Of a DNA stretch of 64,000 nucleotides, positions 56,746-64,000 are shown piece by piece. Every line of letters begins with the position of its first letter. Within the stretch, counting starts at the first letter, position 1. Made by a program: the position numbers and the translations under genes. Origin of the DNA: Caldalkalibacillus mannanilyticus JCM 10596 (GTDB taxonomy: Bacteria; Bacillota; Bacilli; Caldalkalibacillales; JCM-10596); assembly GCF_000615945.1 (NCBI RefSeq), contig NZ_BAMO01000006.1, forward strand, positions 84,914-148,913, in the 5' to 3' direction. The notes beneath the pieces were generated by a model. That model worked only from the letters and a program-made list of their open reading frames with translations. It ran no database searches and was not told where the DNA came from.

Positions 56746-57627
56746 CTATTGACCCTCTGTATCCTGCCTGCTATAACTCCGTACGAAGATCCCATAACTC
56801 AGGAAGAATCGTTGATCTAGGACTCGCTTTAAATAATTGACACCCGAAGAGCCGCCTGTTCCCATTTTGAACCCAATAATTCTTTCAACGGTTTTCATAT
56901 GACGAAAACGCCATTGTTGCAGCCAATCCTCTATATCGATGAGCTTCTCCGCTAACTGATACAAATCCCAGTAGGTTTCTACATCCTTATACACCTTTAG
57001 CCATGCCTGACGCACGGTATCATCTGCCTGATACGGGATCGAATAATCTCTGTCTATCACTTCCGGATTGATCACAAGCCCGGCATTTGCTAATTGCTTA
57101 ATCGCCACATCATATAGCCCCGGCTGTTGATACGCTTGCTGGAGCTTCTGATGCAGCTCAGCATCCTTTTCATAAATTTGAAGCACATGCGGAGTTTTAT
57201 ACCCTAAAGCAAATTCGATCATTCGATATTGAAAAGACTGAAACCCCGAGGCTTGCCCAAGCTTATCCCTAAACTGCATATACTCCGCTGGGGTTAGTGT
57301 AGAGAGGACATCCCATGCTTGAATGATTTGAGACTGTGTTTTCGATACTCTTGCCAACCTCTTAAAGGATGCCTGTAGATCATCCTGCTCAATCAATTCA
57401 ATCGCTGCCTGCATTTCATGAAGAATGAGCTTCATCCACAATTCACTTACCTGATGAATAATGATAAATAGCATTTCATCATGATGATCAGACAATCTTG
57501 TTTGACTTGATAAAATTTTATCTAATTGCAGATATTCACCATACGTCATGTTGTTGGAGAAATCCACATGAATTTCCTTTTCATTCTCTGTCGTTGAAAA
57601 TCGCTTGTGTTTATTTTGATCCTGCAT
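56746..57627 (-). CDS. kynA: Tryptophan 2,3-dioxygenase
   Basis: Heme enzyme opening the indole ring of L-tryptophan to N-formylkynurenine. About 293 residues from ATG 57627 ([10 protein letters not shown]), after GGTGGAGG. Signatures: [55 protein letters not shown], and [20 protein letters not shown] with the heme-ligand His. Last gene of the kynUBA operon. Confidence 0.95.
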   Translation of the reverse strand: MQDQNKHKRFSTTENEKEIHVDFSNNMTYGEYLQLDKILSSQTRLSDHHDEMLFIIIHQVSELWMKLILHEMQAAIELIEQDDLQASFKRLARVSKTQSQIIQAWDVLSTLTPAEYMQFRDKLGQASGFQSFQYRMIEFALGYKTPHVLQIYEKDAELHQKLQQAYQQPGLYDVAIKQLANAGLVINPEVIDRDYSIPYQADDTVRQAWLKVYKDVETYWDLYQLAEKLIDIEDWLQQWRFRHMKTVERIIGFKMGTGGSSGVNYLKRVLDQRFFLSYGIFVRSYSRQDTEGQ

Positions 57628-57649
57628 CGTATCATCCTCCACCTATCAG

Positions 57650-58297
57650 TTATATCTTTCTTATTACGGCTCTCACAGGGCTTCCATCCCCATCTTGAAG
57701 AGGCAAAGGAAGAGCAATCAATTCATAATCTCCTGTTTCAACCTGATCTAACATGACGTTTTCCAAAATGTGAATCCCATATCGATAGAGAGCATGGTGC
57801 CCTTCCATTTCTTTACTATCTAATGGATCAACAGAAGGGACATCTACTCCTAGAAGCTGGATCCCCTTTTCATGTAAATAAGGAGCACTATCTGCTGTCA
57901 AATAAGGAATCTGTGCGGGAAAAAAAGCTGGATTATTAGGAATAGAGGTTCTCAGTAATAGACGGCTCACTCCATCCAGATCATATTGACTTAATACCTC
58001 TCGATCAATTTGTTCATGTCCTGAAACATCAATGATCCGACAAGGACCTATGAAGATCTGAAGATCCAGATCTAGAATCTTTTCTCCATCATTTCTAAAA
58101 TGCAAAGGAGCATCCACATGAGTACCAGAGTGTAAGCTCATTGTCATGCGACCAATATTAACAGATCCCGTCTGTTCCTTGGAATAAGCTACCTCATATG
58201 AAAATGGAGTATCTCCAGGCCAATGAGCCAACTGATCATTTAACGGCTGGGATATATCGATCCACTTATTTTGATTTTGTGATTGTTTTTTCATCAT
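57650..58297 (-). CDS. kynB: Kynurenine formamidase (arylformamidase)
   Basis: Hydrolyses N-formylkynurenine to kynurenine. 215 residues of the cyclase/metal-hydrolase fold: WIDISQPLNDQLAHWPGDTP and the metal motif LHSGTHVDAPLHF. It starts one base after the kynU stop and ends just before kynA, completing the anthranilate branch. Confidence 0.94.
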   Translation of the reverse strand: MMKKQSQNQNKWIDISQPLNDQLAHWPGDTPFSYEVAYSKEQTGSVNIGRMTMSLHSGTHVDAPLHFRNDGEKILDLDLQIFIGPCRIIDVSGHEQIDREVLSQYDLDGVSRLLLRTSIPNNPAFFPAQIPYLTADSAPYLHEKGIQLLGVDVPSVDPLDSKEMEGHHALYRYGIHILENVMLDQVETGDYELIALPLPLQDGDGSPVRAVIRKI

Positions 58298-58298
58298 G

Positions 58299-59585
58299 TT
58301 ACGCGATCACTCCACGCTTATTTTCAAATTTTTTATACTGCTCTTCAGCCATAATGGTCTTTAATTTTTGCACGGACAACCAGACCTCTTCAAATGTATT
58401 ATATAGCGCCACTGGAGCTAGGCGAATTCCATTTGGAGAACGAAAATCAGGGACAACTTGATGCTCTTTTAACGCCTTGCAAATCCGAGCAGCCTCATGA
58501 TGCTCAAGGAAGATATGCCCCCCTCGCTGTTCATCAGCAAGTGGATTGCGGACGATAAATCCATAGTCCTTCACTTCATGCGCGAGGAGTTCGAGCATAA
58601 ATTTAGTAAGCTGTAGTGATTTTTTTCTAATCTTTTCAATCCCCACTTCATGAAACATCTCCAGAGATCCAATTAATGGAGCGACGCTTAGTACATGAGG
58701 AGTTCCCATTTGATAGGCTCCCGCATGCTCTTCTGGTGTTAATTGATGCTCCATATCGAATTGTTTTTCTTTCCGTGAACTAAACCATCCTGCTAAACCG
58801 GGTATTCTGCCGAAATGCCGCTGATTAACATATAACCCTCCAACCGCACCTGGACCACCGTTTAAATGCTTATAATTACACCAAAAGGCAAAGTCAACTC
58901 CCCACTCATTCAACTGATGAGGAATAGAACCAATGGAATGACATAAGTCAAACCCTATGAGAATCCCTCGACGTTGAGCTTCTTCTGTTAGCTTTTTCAT
59001 ATCTAATACTTGCCCACTGCGATAGAGAACACTTGGTAGAATGATTAATGCCACGTCTTCTTTCATCTCTTGAATAATCTCTTCTTCTGCCAGCAGGTGT
59101 CCATCTGAGCTTTTCGCCTTTACTAGGTGTTTTTCTGGATCTAGTCCACGTAGCCTCAACTGGCTTTGTAAGGCATAGATATCTGTGGGAAAGGCTAACT
59201 CATCAGCTACTATTTTTGTCCTCGTCCCCTTCGGTTCAAAAAATGATGCCACTAACTGATGTAAATTAGATGTCGTGGAACCGGTTACAATTACTTCCCT
59301 ATGAGTAGCACCTACCAATGGAGCCATCTTCTCCCCTAAGGTTTCAGATAAATAGAACCAAGGATACGTCCCCTCCGTCCAGCCATCAATCCCATAGCTT
59401 TTCCAAGAATCAAGCAGTTCAAGCAACGTTTTCTCTGCCCTCTTAGACAAGAGCCCTAGAGAGTTCCCATCTAAATATATTTTTTCACTTTGAATATAGA
59501 ATTCTTTTCTGTATGAAGCTAACTCATCTTGTTCGTCTAATTGTTTAGCGTATTCTAGAGTATAGCCATGCTCTTCACTTCTCAT
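58299..59585 (-). CDS. kynU: Kynureninase
   Basis: PLP enzyme cleaving kynurenine to anthranilate and alanine. About 428 residues from ATG 59585 ([12 protein letters not shown]), after TGGAGG; ATG 59600 overlaps that site. [46 protein letters not shown] and the lysine in [17 protein letters not shown]. First gene of the operon behind the TetR-controlled promoter. Confidence 0.95.
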   Translation of the reverse strand: MRSEEHGYTLEYAKQLDEQDELASYRKEFYIQSEKIYLDGNSLGLLSKRAEKTLLELLDSWKSYGIDGWTEGTYPWFYLSETLGEKMAPLVGATHREVIVTGSTTSNLHQLVASFFEPKGTRTKIVADELAFPTDIYALQSQLRLRGLDPEKHLVKAKSSDGHLLAEEEIIQEMKEDVALIILPSVLYRSGQVLDMKKLTEEAQRRGILIGFDLCHSIGSIPHQLNEWGVDFAFWCNYKHLNGGPGAVGGLYVNQRHFGRIPGLAGWFSSRKEKQFDMEHQLTPEEHAGAYQMGTPHVLSVAPLIGSLEMFHEVGIEKIRKKSLQLTKFMLELLAHEVKDYGFIVRNPLADEQRGGHIFLEHHEAARICKALKEHQVVPDFRSPNGIRLAPVALYNTFEEVWLSVQKLKTIMAEEQYKKFENKRGVIA

Positions 59586-59631
59586 TGATGATGCCTCCAT
59601 TCACTGAAAATGAAATGTATTCTTTAAAAAA

Positions 59632-59730
59632 ATTATATATCCTTGGTTGACATATAGTCAATGACATAGTGTCAATGAATTGAAATTTGTTTACGTTCAA
59701 TTTGGCAAACCGATGATAAACTTGTACAAT
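59632..59730. promoter_or_regulatory. Divergent kynU/TetR promoters and operators
   Basis: Minus: TTGACT (59656-59661) and TATAAT (59632-59637), 18 bp apart, drive kynU. Plus: TTGGCA (59702-59707) and TACAAT (59725-59730), 17 bp apart, drive the regulator. TTGACATATAGTCAA (59647-59661) is a perfect palindrome over the kynU -35, and TGACATAGTGTCA (59662-59674) is a second, adjacent one. These are the expected binding sites of the TetR protein. Confidence 0.78.
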
Positions 59731-59784
59731 GTATTACAAATCTAATGAAACTTAGAGAAACGGCATGAAGAAAGGAATGAAAAA

Positions 59785-60402
59785 GTGACAAATTCAATAA
59801 ACTCATTATCGGCTAGACAGCGCCAAGCCATTCAAACCAGGCAGAAGCTTTTAGAAGCTGGACGGGACATATTCCTGCAACATGGGTTTCACAAAGCGAC
59901 GATCTCACAAATTATTAAACAAGCTAGGACCGGATACGGAACAGCTTATGTTTACTTTAAAAATAAAGATCAATTATTCAGTGTTCTAATGGAAGAATTA
60001 ATGGGGCAATTCTATCAGGTTGCTGAGTTACCATTTGAACCACGTACAAAAGAAGAGGCTTATACAATGATTTCGCATCAGGTTCACCTATTTCTTTCAC
60101 TCGCCTTCAAGGAACGAGAGATGATGAAAGTCGTAAAAGAAGCCATTGGAATATCTTCTGAGGTGGAGAAACAATGGATACAGATTCGAAAAAAATTTAT
60201 TCTGCGCATCTCTCAAGACATTTCCTATGCTCAATCCAAAGGGCTTGCCAAGCAGCAATTAGATCCTTTACTTATAGCCAAAGGCTGGTTCTACTCTAAT
60301 GAAATGTTTATGTGGGATCTTATTCAACTGGAAAAAGAGGACTCAATTGAGGAAGTAATTCATCATTTAACTACGATTTATACAAGTGGGTTGTATACCT
60401 AA
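59785..60402 (+). CDS. TetR family regulator of the kyn operon
   Basis: 205 residues. N-terminal HTH (about 15-62): RQRQAIQTRQKLLEAGRDIF, HGFHKATISQIIKQA, YGTAYVYFKNKDQLF, typical TetR pattern. Start GTG 59785 after AAAGGAATG. Divergent from kynU with shared operators, so it probably represses kynUBA and itself until tryptophan or kynurenine binds. It is about 180 bp from kynU. Confidence 0.88.
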   Translation: MTNSINSLSARQRQAIQTRQKLLEAGRDIFLQHGFHKATISQIIKQARTGYGTAYVYFKNKDQLFSVLMEELMGQFYQVAELPFEPRTKEEAYTMISHQVHLFLSLAFKEREMMKVVKEAIGISSEVEKQWIQIRKKFILRISQDISYAQSKGLAKQQLDPLLIAKGWFYSNEMFMWDLIQLEKEDSIEEVIHHLTTIYTSGLYT

Positions 60403-60440
60403 CGAAAGATTTTTCATCAAATAGCAGAAAAAAAGAGACA

Positions 60441-60466
60441 GAAAAAAGCTCCCTTTAGGGGAGCCT
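60441..60466 (-). terminator. Terminator of the SR1-like gene
   Basis: On the minus strand GGCTCCC and GGGAGCT pair around CTAAA, followed by TTTTTTC; located just after the SR1P stop. Confidence 0.85.
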
Positions 60467-60481
60467 GCCTGATGGTGTTGA

Positions 60482-60616
60482 TCACGTATGTTTTTTGCCT
60501 TCTTTTTCTGACTTGCACTGATGGCAATTCGGACAAACCGTATAGAGTCGGGATACTTTCTCATCTTCGAAATGGTCAATAGCTCTTTCACACGTTTGAC
60601 ACACAAGAATACCCAT
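60482..60616 (-). CDS. SR1P-like GapA-binding peptide (in an SR1-type small RNA)
   Basis: A 44-residue protein starting MGILVCQTCERAIDHFEDEK and carrying a CxxC pair at 6/9 and CPNCHQC near 31. This matches SR1P, the peptide encoded by the dual-function B. subtilis sRNA SR1, which binds GapA and modulates RNase J1. ATG 60616 lies about seven bases after GGTGGAGGG. Promoter (60671-60699) and terminator (60441-60466) enclose a transcript of roughly 210 nt, the size expected of SR1. A longer frame on the same strand (60367-60606) is spurious. Confidence 0.84.
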   Translation of the reverse strand: MGILVCQTCERAIDHFEDEKVSRLYTVCPNCHQCKSEKEGKKHT

Positions 60617-60670
60617 TAAAAAATCCCTCCACCTTATTATTTGAAATCGCTTTAATTATGTTATACTCAT

Positions 60671-60699
60671 ATACTATTATGTTATATTATATTTGTCAA
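60671..60699 (-). promoter_or_regulatory. Promoter of the SR1-like gene
   Basis: On the minus strand TTGACA (60694-60699) and TAGTAT (60671-60676) are 17 bp apart. The remaining AT-rich stretch to 60954 carries possible regulator sites, but I see none that is clear. Confidence 0.65.
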
Positions 60700-60954
60700 T
60701 GACGAGTTTTGTTACATACAAATGAACTTTTCTACACCATATAAATCATAAGTTTTACATCACATACAATAAAGTAGTTATATGTAACCAATACACTACA
60801 CATTTTGTAGTTCTTTTCCCTCAATTCATGGCGATATGACTAGAAATCTCTTGACTGTCATAAAGAAAACAACATATCATGTTGTCTAGACATCATGATA
60901 TCTGAAGATTAAAACAAATGCACTTTTTTATTTTTAGAAGGGATGTGTGTCAAG

Positions 60955-62255
60955 ATGAATGGGAAGAGAGAAAAAACGCGGTTAAAGAAATTCACATCAT
61001 TCATAGCCATTTGCAGTGTAGCTCTTCTTGCTACGATTTGCACCTTTGTTTTCGCCGAAAGTGTAGCTGCCCATGGTTATGTAGAATCACCTGCGAGTCG
61101 TGCCTATTTATGTTCTCAGGGAATCAACACCGATTGTGGTCCAATTCAATATGAGCCTCAGAGCTTAGAAGGGCAGGGGTCTTTTCCGGAGTATGGACCA
61201 GCAGATGGTGAAATTACGGGAGCAGGAGTATTTACAGAGTTATTTGAGCAAAGGGCTGATCGTTGGGAGAAAGTAACAATAAACGGCGGAATGAATGCGT
61301 TTACATGGAGGCTCACCGCTCCGCACAGTACGGCGGAATGGAAGTATTATATCACGAAAAAAGATTGGGACCCCAATCGCCCTCTCGCTCGTGCCGATCT
61401 TGAATTATTTTGCTATTTTAATGATGGAGGAAGTCGCCCTCCTGCAAGAGTTGTACATGAGTGTGATGTTCCAACAGACCGAAGTGGCTATCATTTGATA
61501 TTAGGAGTTTGGGAAATTGGAGATACAGATAATGCTTTCTATAATGTCATTGATATTCATTTGGTCAACGAAGATACAGGAGAAGATGTCCCACTGCCCC
61601 TCTCAGCCTTCATTCTACAGTTCAAACCGAATCCAGTATTCAGCTTGAATGGGCAGCTTCTACTTCACCACACGGAATTGAGGAATACCACATATTTAGA
61701 AACGGAAACAGAGTTGCCTCTACAGCTCAAACAATCTATGTGGATACAGGGTTAGCTTCCAACACAGCCTATACTTATCAGGTTAAAGCAGTAGATAGAA
61801 TGGGAAATGAATCACCTCTATCTAATTCTGTCACCGTCAAAACCAGAGGTACAGATACATGTGCTAACCTCCCCACATGGAACAAGAACGAGATCTATCT
61901 TGGTGGAAACAAGGTTCAATATCATCATAAAATCTATGAAGCACGTTGGTGGACACAAGGGGAACAACCTGGAACCACTGGGGAATGGGGAGTCTGGAGT
62001 TATATTGAGGATTGTAGTGATACTGAATCCAATGTACCTGCTGAGCCCATTGAACCAACAGAACCAGATCCATGCGATCCCACTGATCCTCACCATCCAA
62101 GTAACCCAGAGGCAGACGAATGGGCTCCATCTATCTACTATCCTGCTGGTGACCTCATCATTTATCACGGTAAGACCTATCGTAGCCTCCAAAGCCATAC
62201 TTCACTACAGGGTTGGGAGCCTAACCGTGTCCCAGCTTTATGGCAAGAAGAATAG
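60955..62255 (+). CDS. Lytic chitin monooxygenase (AA10) with FnIII and CBM5/12 modules (frame broken)
   Basis: Secreted copper-dependent polysaccharide monooxygenase, about 433 restored residues. Signal peptide 1-39, then the AA10 domain starting AAHGYVESPASRAYL with His40 as the mature N-terminal copper ligand and a second in TAPHSTAEWKYY (His124). Linker and FnIII: SIQLEWAASTSPHG, ASNTAYTYQVKAVD. Two C-terminal carbohydrate modules: TWNKNEIYLGGNKVQYHHK and EWAPSIYYPAGDLIIYHGK. The frame is lost at about 61607-61612 before HSTVQTESSIQLEW. ATG 60955 follows AGAAGGGATG; ATG 60943 is too close to it. Confidence 0.9.
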
Positions 62256-62263
62256 AGATTCAA

Positions 62264-62302
62264 AAATCACCCCCGCACATCTTTCAAATGCGGGGGATGA
62301 TG
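62264..62302 (+). terminator. LPMO gene terminator
   Basis: CCCCCGCA and TGCGGGGG form an eight-base perfect stem, extended by ATCA/GATGAT; a weak T-rich tail follows. Confidence 0.75.
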
Positions 62303-62347
62303 CGTTTCATTTTATGAAGCAATGAATAAAGAGCTAGCTCTCTTGTT

Positions 62348-62863
62348 TTAGGTCTTATTTGAACGGTATAAGTAGAGACCGTAATCCTGCATCACAGAGG
62401 TATATCCCACTTGTCTTAGCATGGTAGCTATATTCCCTCGGTGATATGAGCCATGAGTAACAACATGGAGCACCGTGTCGGAAACAGACGTTTCAAGCAT
62501 CCCTGCATATGGATTATCGATCACCAGCGCTTTCTCTATATTTTCTGGATGACCCAAAAATTCATTGTATTGATCAGCTAACTCTAAAAATAAGGCTTGC
62601 ATTTCTTCAATATTCTTCATTCCAACTTGTTCCATTAATTGATCTGCACATGCTAATGTTTCATTCATGCTTTTTTTACCTGAGATCATCTCAAACCAGC
62701 CATACTCTGCGACATACATATGTGACAACACCTTTGATACCGAAGAAAAACCACTCTGAATTTCCTTATGATAAATATCCTGTGGAAGCTCCTTCAAACG
62801 ATCCATTATAACTCCGTTAGCCCATACATGGTAATTGTACATTTTTAATGCAGGATGGGTCAT
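62348..62863 (-). CDS. DinB-family protein
   Basis: About 171 residues; four-helix bundle with metal-ligand candidates in VLSHMYVAEYGWFE and VVTHGSYHRGNIATMLRQVG. ATG 62863 (MTHPALKMYNYHVW) follows AAGGAGG; the longer start overlaps it. Many DinB proteins are bacillithiol- or glutathione-dependent transferases, and the substrate here is unknown. Confidence 0.85.
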   Translation of the reverse strand: MTHPALKMYNYHVWANGVIMDRLKELPQDIYHKEIQSGFSSVSKVLSHMYVAEYGWFEMISGKKSMNETLACADQLMEQVGMKNIEEMQALFLELADQYNEFLGHPENIEKALVIDNPYAGMLETSVSDTVLHVVTHGSYHRGNIATMLRQVGYTSVMQDYGLYLYRSNKT

Positions 62864-62899
62864 TTTACATTTCCTCCTTGGGTATTTCATTATTAACCT

Positions 62900-63727
62900 T
62901 TAAAGTATAAGCCTTTCTTCAACTCTATTAAGCCATTCATTTACAAGGCAATTATGTACTTCCTCTTGTTCTATTTGTAAATTATGTCCTGCTCTATCAA
63001 GCACAGAAAAAGTAGCTCTTGTGAAATTGTCCAATATCCTCCACATGTCTTTAAATCCAACAACTGAATCTTGTCTTCCTACCAATACTAGCGCAGGTCT
63101 AGTAAACTTTTTATTTAATTGATCCACATCGAATGAAAATTCATATCCATTTTCTCTGTATTTTTCCAAAAATATCGGATCTGCAAGTTTAGTACCTTCT
63201 ACTATTTCATCTCTATATCTTCCATATATATGTTGGCTTTGAACCACTGACATAGAACTAAAGTGTTCTGCCTCCTCTGGAGTTAGATTAAATAATAATT
63301 CCTGATCCTTTATTAAAACAATATGTTCGGGAACAGTTCTCTTCTTTGTATCTGCTATTATAACAGGACAAATTAACAAAAGACCATCTACTCTGTCTGC
63401 CATTTTGTGAATGACTCCTCTTGAAAGATAGCCTCCATATGACTCACCTACGAGTAAAAAATTTTCAATTGGTATGATCTTATTTATAAATTCAATTATA
63501 ATATCTAACATCACATCAGCGCTGATAATCCAGTCTGCACTCTCTGACTTCCCCATGCCTGGTAAGTCAATATATATCCTTTTATAGCCATCTCTAGCTC
63601 GAAATACAGGTTCCATGCACCCAATCATCAATCTGTGATCTAGAGAATAACCATGCAGCATTATTATTGGCTTCCCTTCTCCTATTATTTCGTAATGAAT
63701 AGAGATATTTCTTATCTTACATTCCAT
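62900..63727 (-). CDS. Alpha/beta-fold hydrolase
   Basis: About 275 residues from ATG 63727 (MECKIRNISIHYEI), after GAGGAGGAAG. PIIMLHGYSLDHRLM (oxyanion region), FLLVGESYGGYLSRGV with the nucleophile elbow GESYGG, an acid in RQDSVVGFKDMW, and the catalytic His in DRAGHNLQIEQEE. Ester or lactone hydrolase, specificity unknown. Confidence 0.87.
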   Translation of the reverse strand: MECKIRNISIHYEIIGEGKPIIMLHGYSLDHRLMIGCMEPVFRARDGYKRIYIDLPGMGKSESADWIISADVMLDIIIEFINKIIPIENFLLVGESYGGYLSRGVIHKMADRVDGLLLICPVIIADTKKRTVPEHIVLIKDQELLFNLTPEEAEHFSSMSVVQSQHIYGRYRDEIVEGTKLADPIFLEKYRENGYEFSFDVDQLNKKFTRPALVLVGRQDSVVGFKDMWRILDNFTRATFSVLDRAGHNLQIEQEEVHNCLVNEWLNRVEERLIL

Positions 63728-63840
63728 CCTTCTTCCTCCTCTTATCACGTACACAGCTAAAACTGATATGCAATATCTAAGTCACTAATCGAATTTATAG
63801 TTGTTCCAACTTTAAGAAATTTGATGAATCTATAAAGAAT

Positions 63841-63888
63841 AACTAGGTTATTTACTTCACGAGTGGCTTGAAGTAAAATAACCTAGTT
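63841..63888 (-). terminator. Long inverted-repeat terminator
   Basis: AACTAGGTTATTTACTTC and GAAGTAAAATAACCTAGTT pair over about 18 bases (one bulge) around an 11-base loop, placed downstream of the partial minus-strand frame at the window edge. Confidence 0.6.
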
Positions 63889-63923
63889 AGTTGTTACAGA
63901 TGTTTTCAGTTAAGGGTTGGTTA

Positions 63924-64000
63924 TCAGCAGGAAATATGTTTCGCTTCTAATACTGGGACTCTAAAGGCATCGAGGGAAGGTTGTACTGGAAGAACACAGA
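63924..64000 (-). CDS. Possible 3' end of a minus-strand gene
   Basis: An open frame enters from the right edge and ends at TGA 63924-63926, reading LPVQPSLDAFRVPVLEAKHI at its C-terminus. It is followed by the inverted repeat at 63841-63888, consistent with termination. Too short to identify. Confidence 0.3.
   Translation of the reverse strand, partial: CVLPVQPSLDAFRVPVLEAKHISC

Noticed and set aside
60367..60606. 79-codon minus-strand frame near the SR1-like gene
   Set aside because: Overlaps the SR1P-like frame, which has the cysteine motifs, ribosome binding site and promoter.
61807..62325. 172-codon open frame inside the LPMO gene
   Set aside because: Alternative frame of the CBM modules, whose conserved motifs lie in the other frame.

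Overview
The window is a chromosomal segment of a spore-forming Firmicute, most likely of the Bacillales. It carries GerA-type germinant receptor genes, a YhcN/YlaJ sporulation lipoprotein, strong AGGAGG-type ribosome binding sites and gene neighbourhoods that match Bacillus subtilis (gcvT-gcvPA-gcvPB-lipM with yqhH/yqhG; the cysH sulfate operon; the yla cluster; yktB/suhB). The class II ribonucleotide reductase and complete kynABU operon suggest a Brevibacillus/Paenibacillaceae-like lineage, but that placement is inference. No phage, transposase or CRISPR array is visible.

Layout. 0-5 kb: 5' part of nrdJ behind tandem NrdR boxes, D-amino acid aminotransferase, a lipoprotein and lipM. 5-11.4 kb: an accessory island with a ComP-like kinase and LuxR-type regulator, and an operon for a small secreted Gly/Ala-rich peptide, an SdpA-like (DUF5819) protein, an SdpB-like HTTM protein fused to a DCC thioredoxin-like domain, and a membrane transglutaminase-like protein. 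It resembles the SdpABC/YitPOM peptide-toxin systems and sits between gcvPB and lipM, bracketed by a relic of each gene. 11.5-18.4 kb: glycine cleavage operon behind a tandem glycine riboswitch, with divergent yqhH/yqhG. 19.4-28.9 kb: sulfate assimilation and siroheme operon (cysP-cysH-sat-cysC-sir-DUF3906-trpD2-cobA-sirB-SDR) under a TTGACG-N17-TAATAT promoter. 28.9-33.3 kb: aroK, tRNA-Gln, yqgY, MidA-type methyltransferase, MBL hydrolase, PhoH/YlaK. 33.4-38.6 kb: YlaJ lipoprotein and a gerA-gerC-gerD-gerB operon. 38.6-48 kb: YcdB-type protein, flavin split-barrel protein, LCP ligase, YlaI, YlaH, nfo, typA, YlaF, suhB and yktB. 48-56.7 kb: nitronate monooxygenase, arginine/lysine decarboxylase, a second YcdB-type protein, an MFS transporter, a DUF2268 protease, an AlkC-like protein and a fatty acid hydroxylase. 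56.7-64 kb: kynABU with divergent TetR regulator, an SR1P-type small RNA/peptide gene, a chitin-active LPMO, DinB and alpha/beta hydrolase genes.

One feature affects the whole annotation. At least 14 positions in otherwise conserved genes (gcvT, gcvPB twice, yqhH, yqhG, SDR, gerC, gerB, yktB, MFS twice, LPMO, response regulator, DUF5819) show a frameshift repaired by adding one base, often within a short homopolymer. This looks like systematic sequencing or assembly error rather than gene decay. I give these genes their full restored extents and state where the frame breaks.
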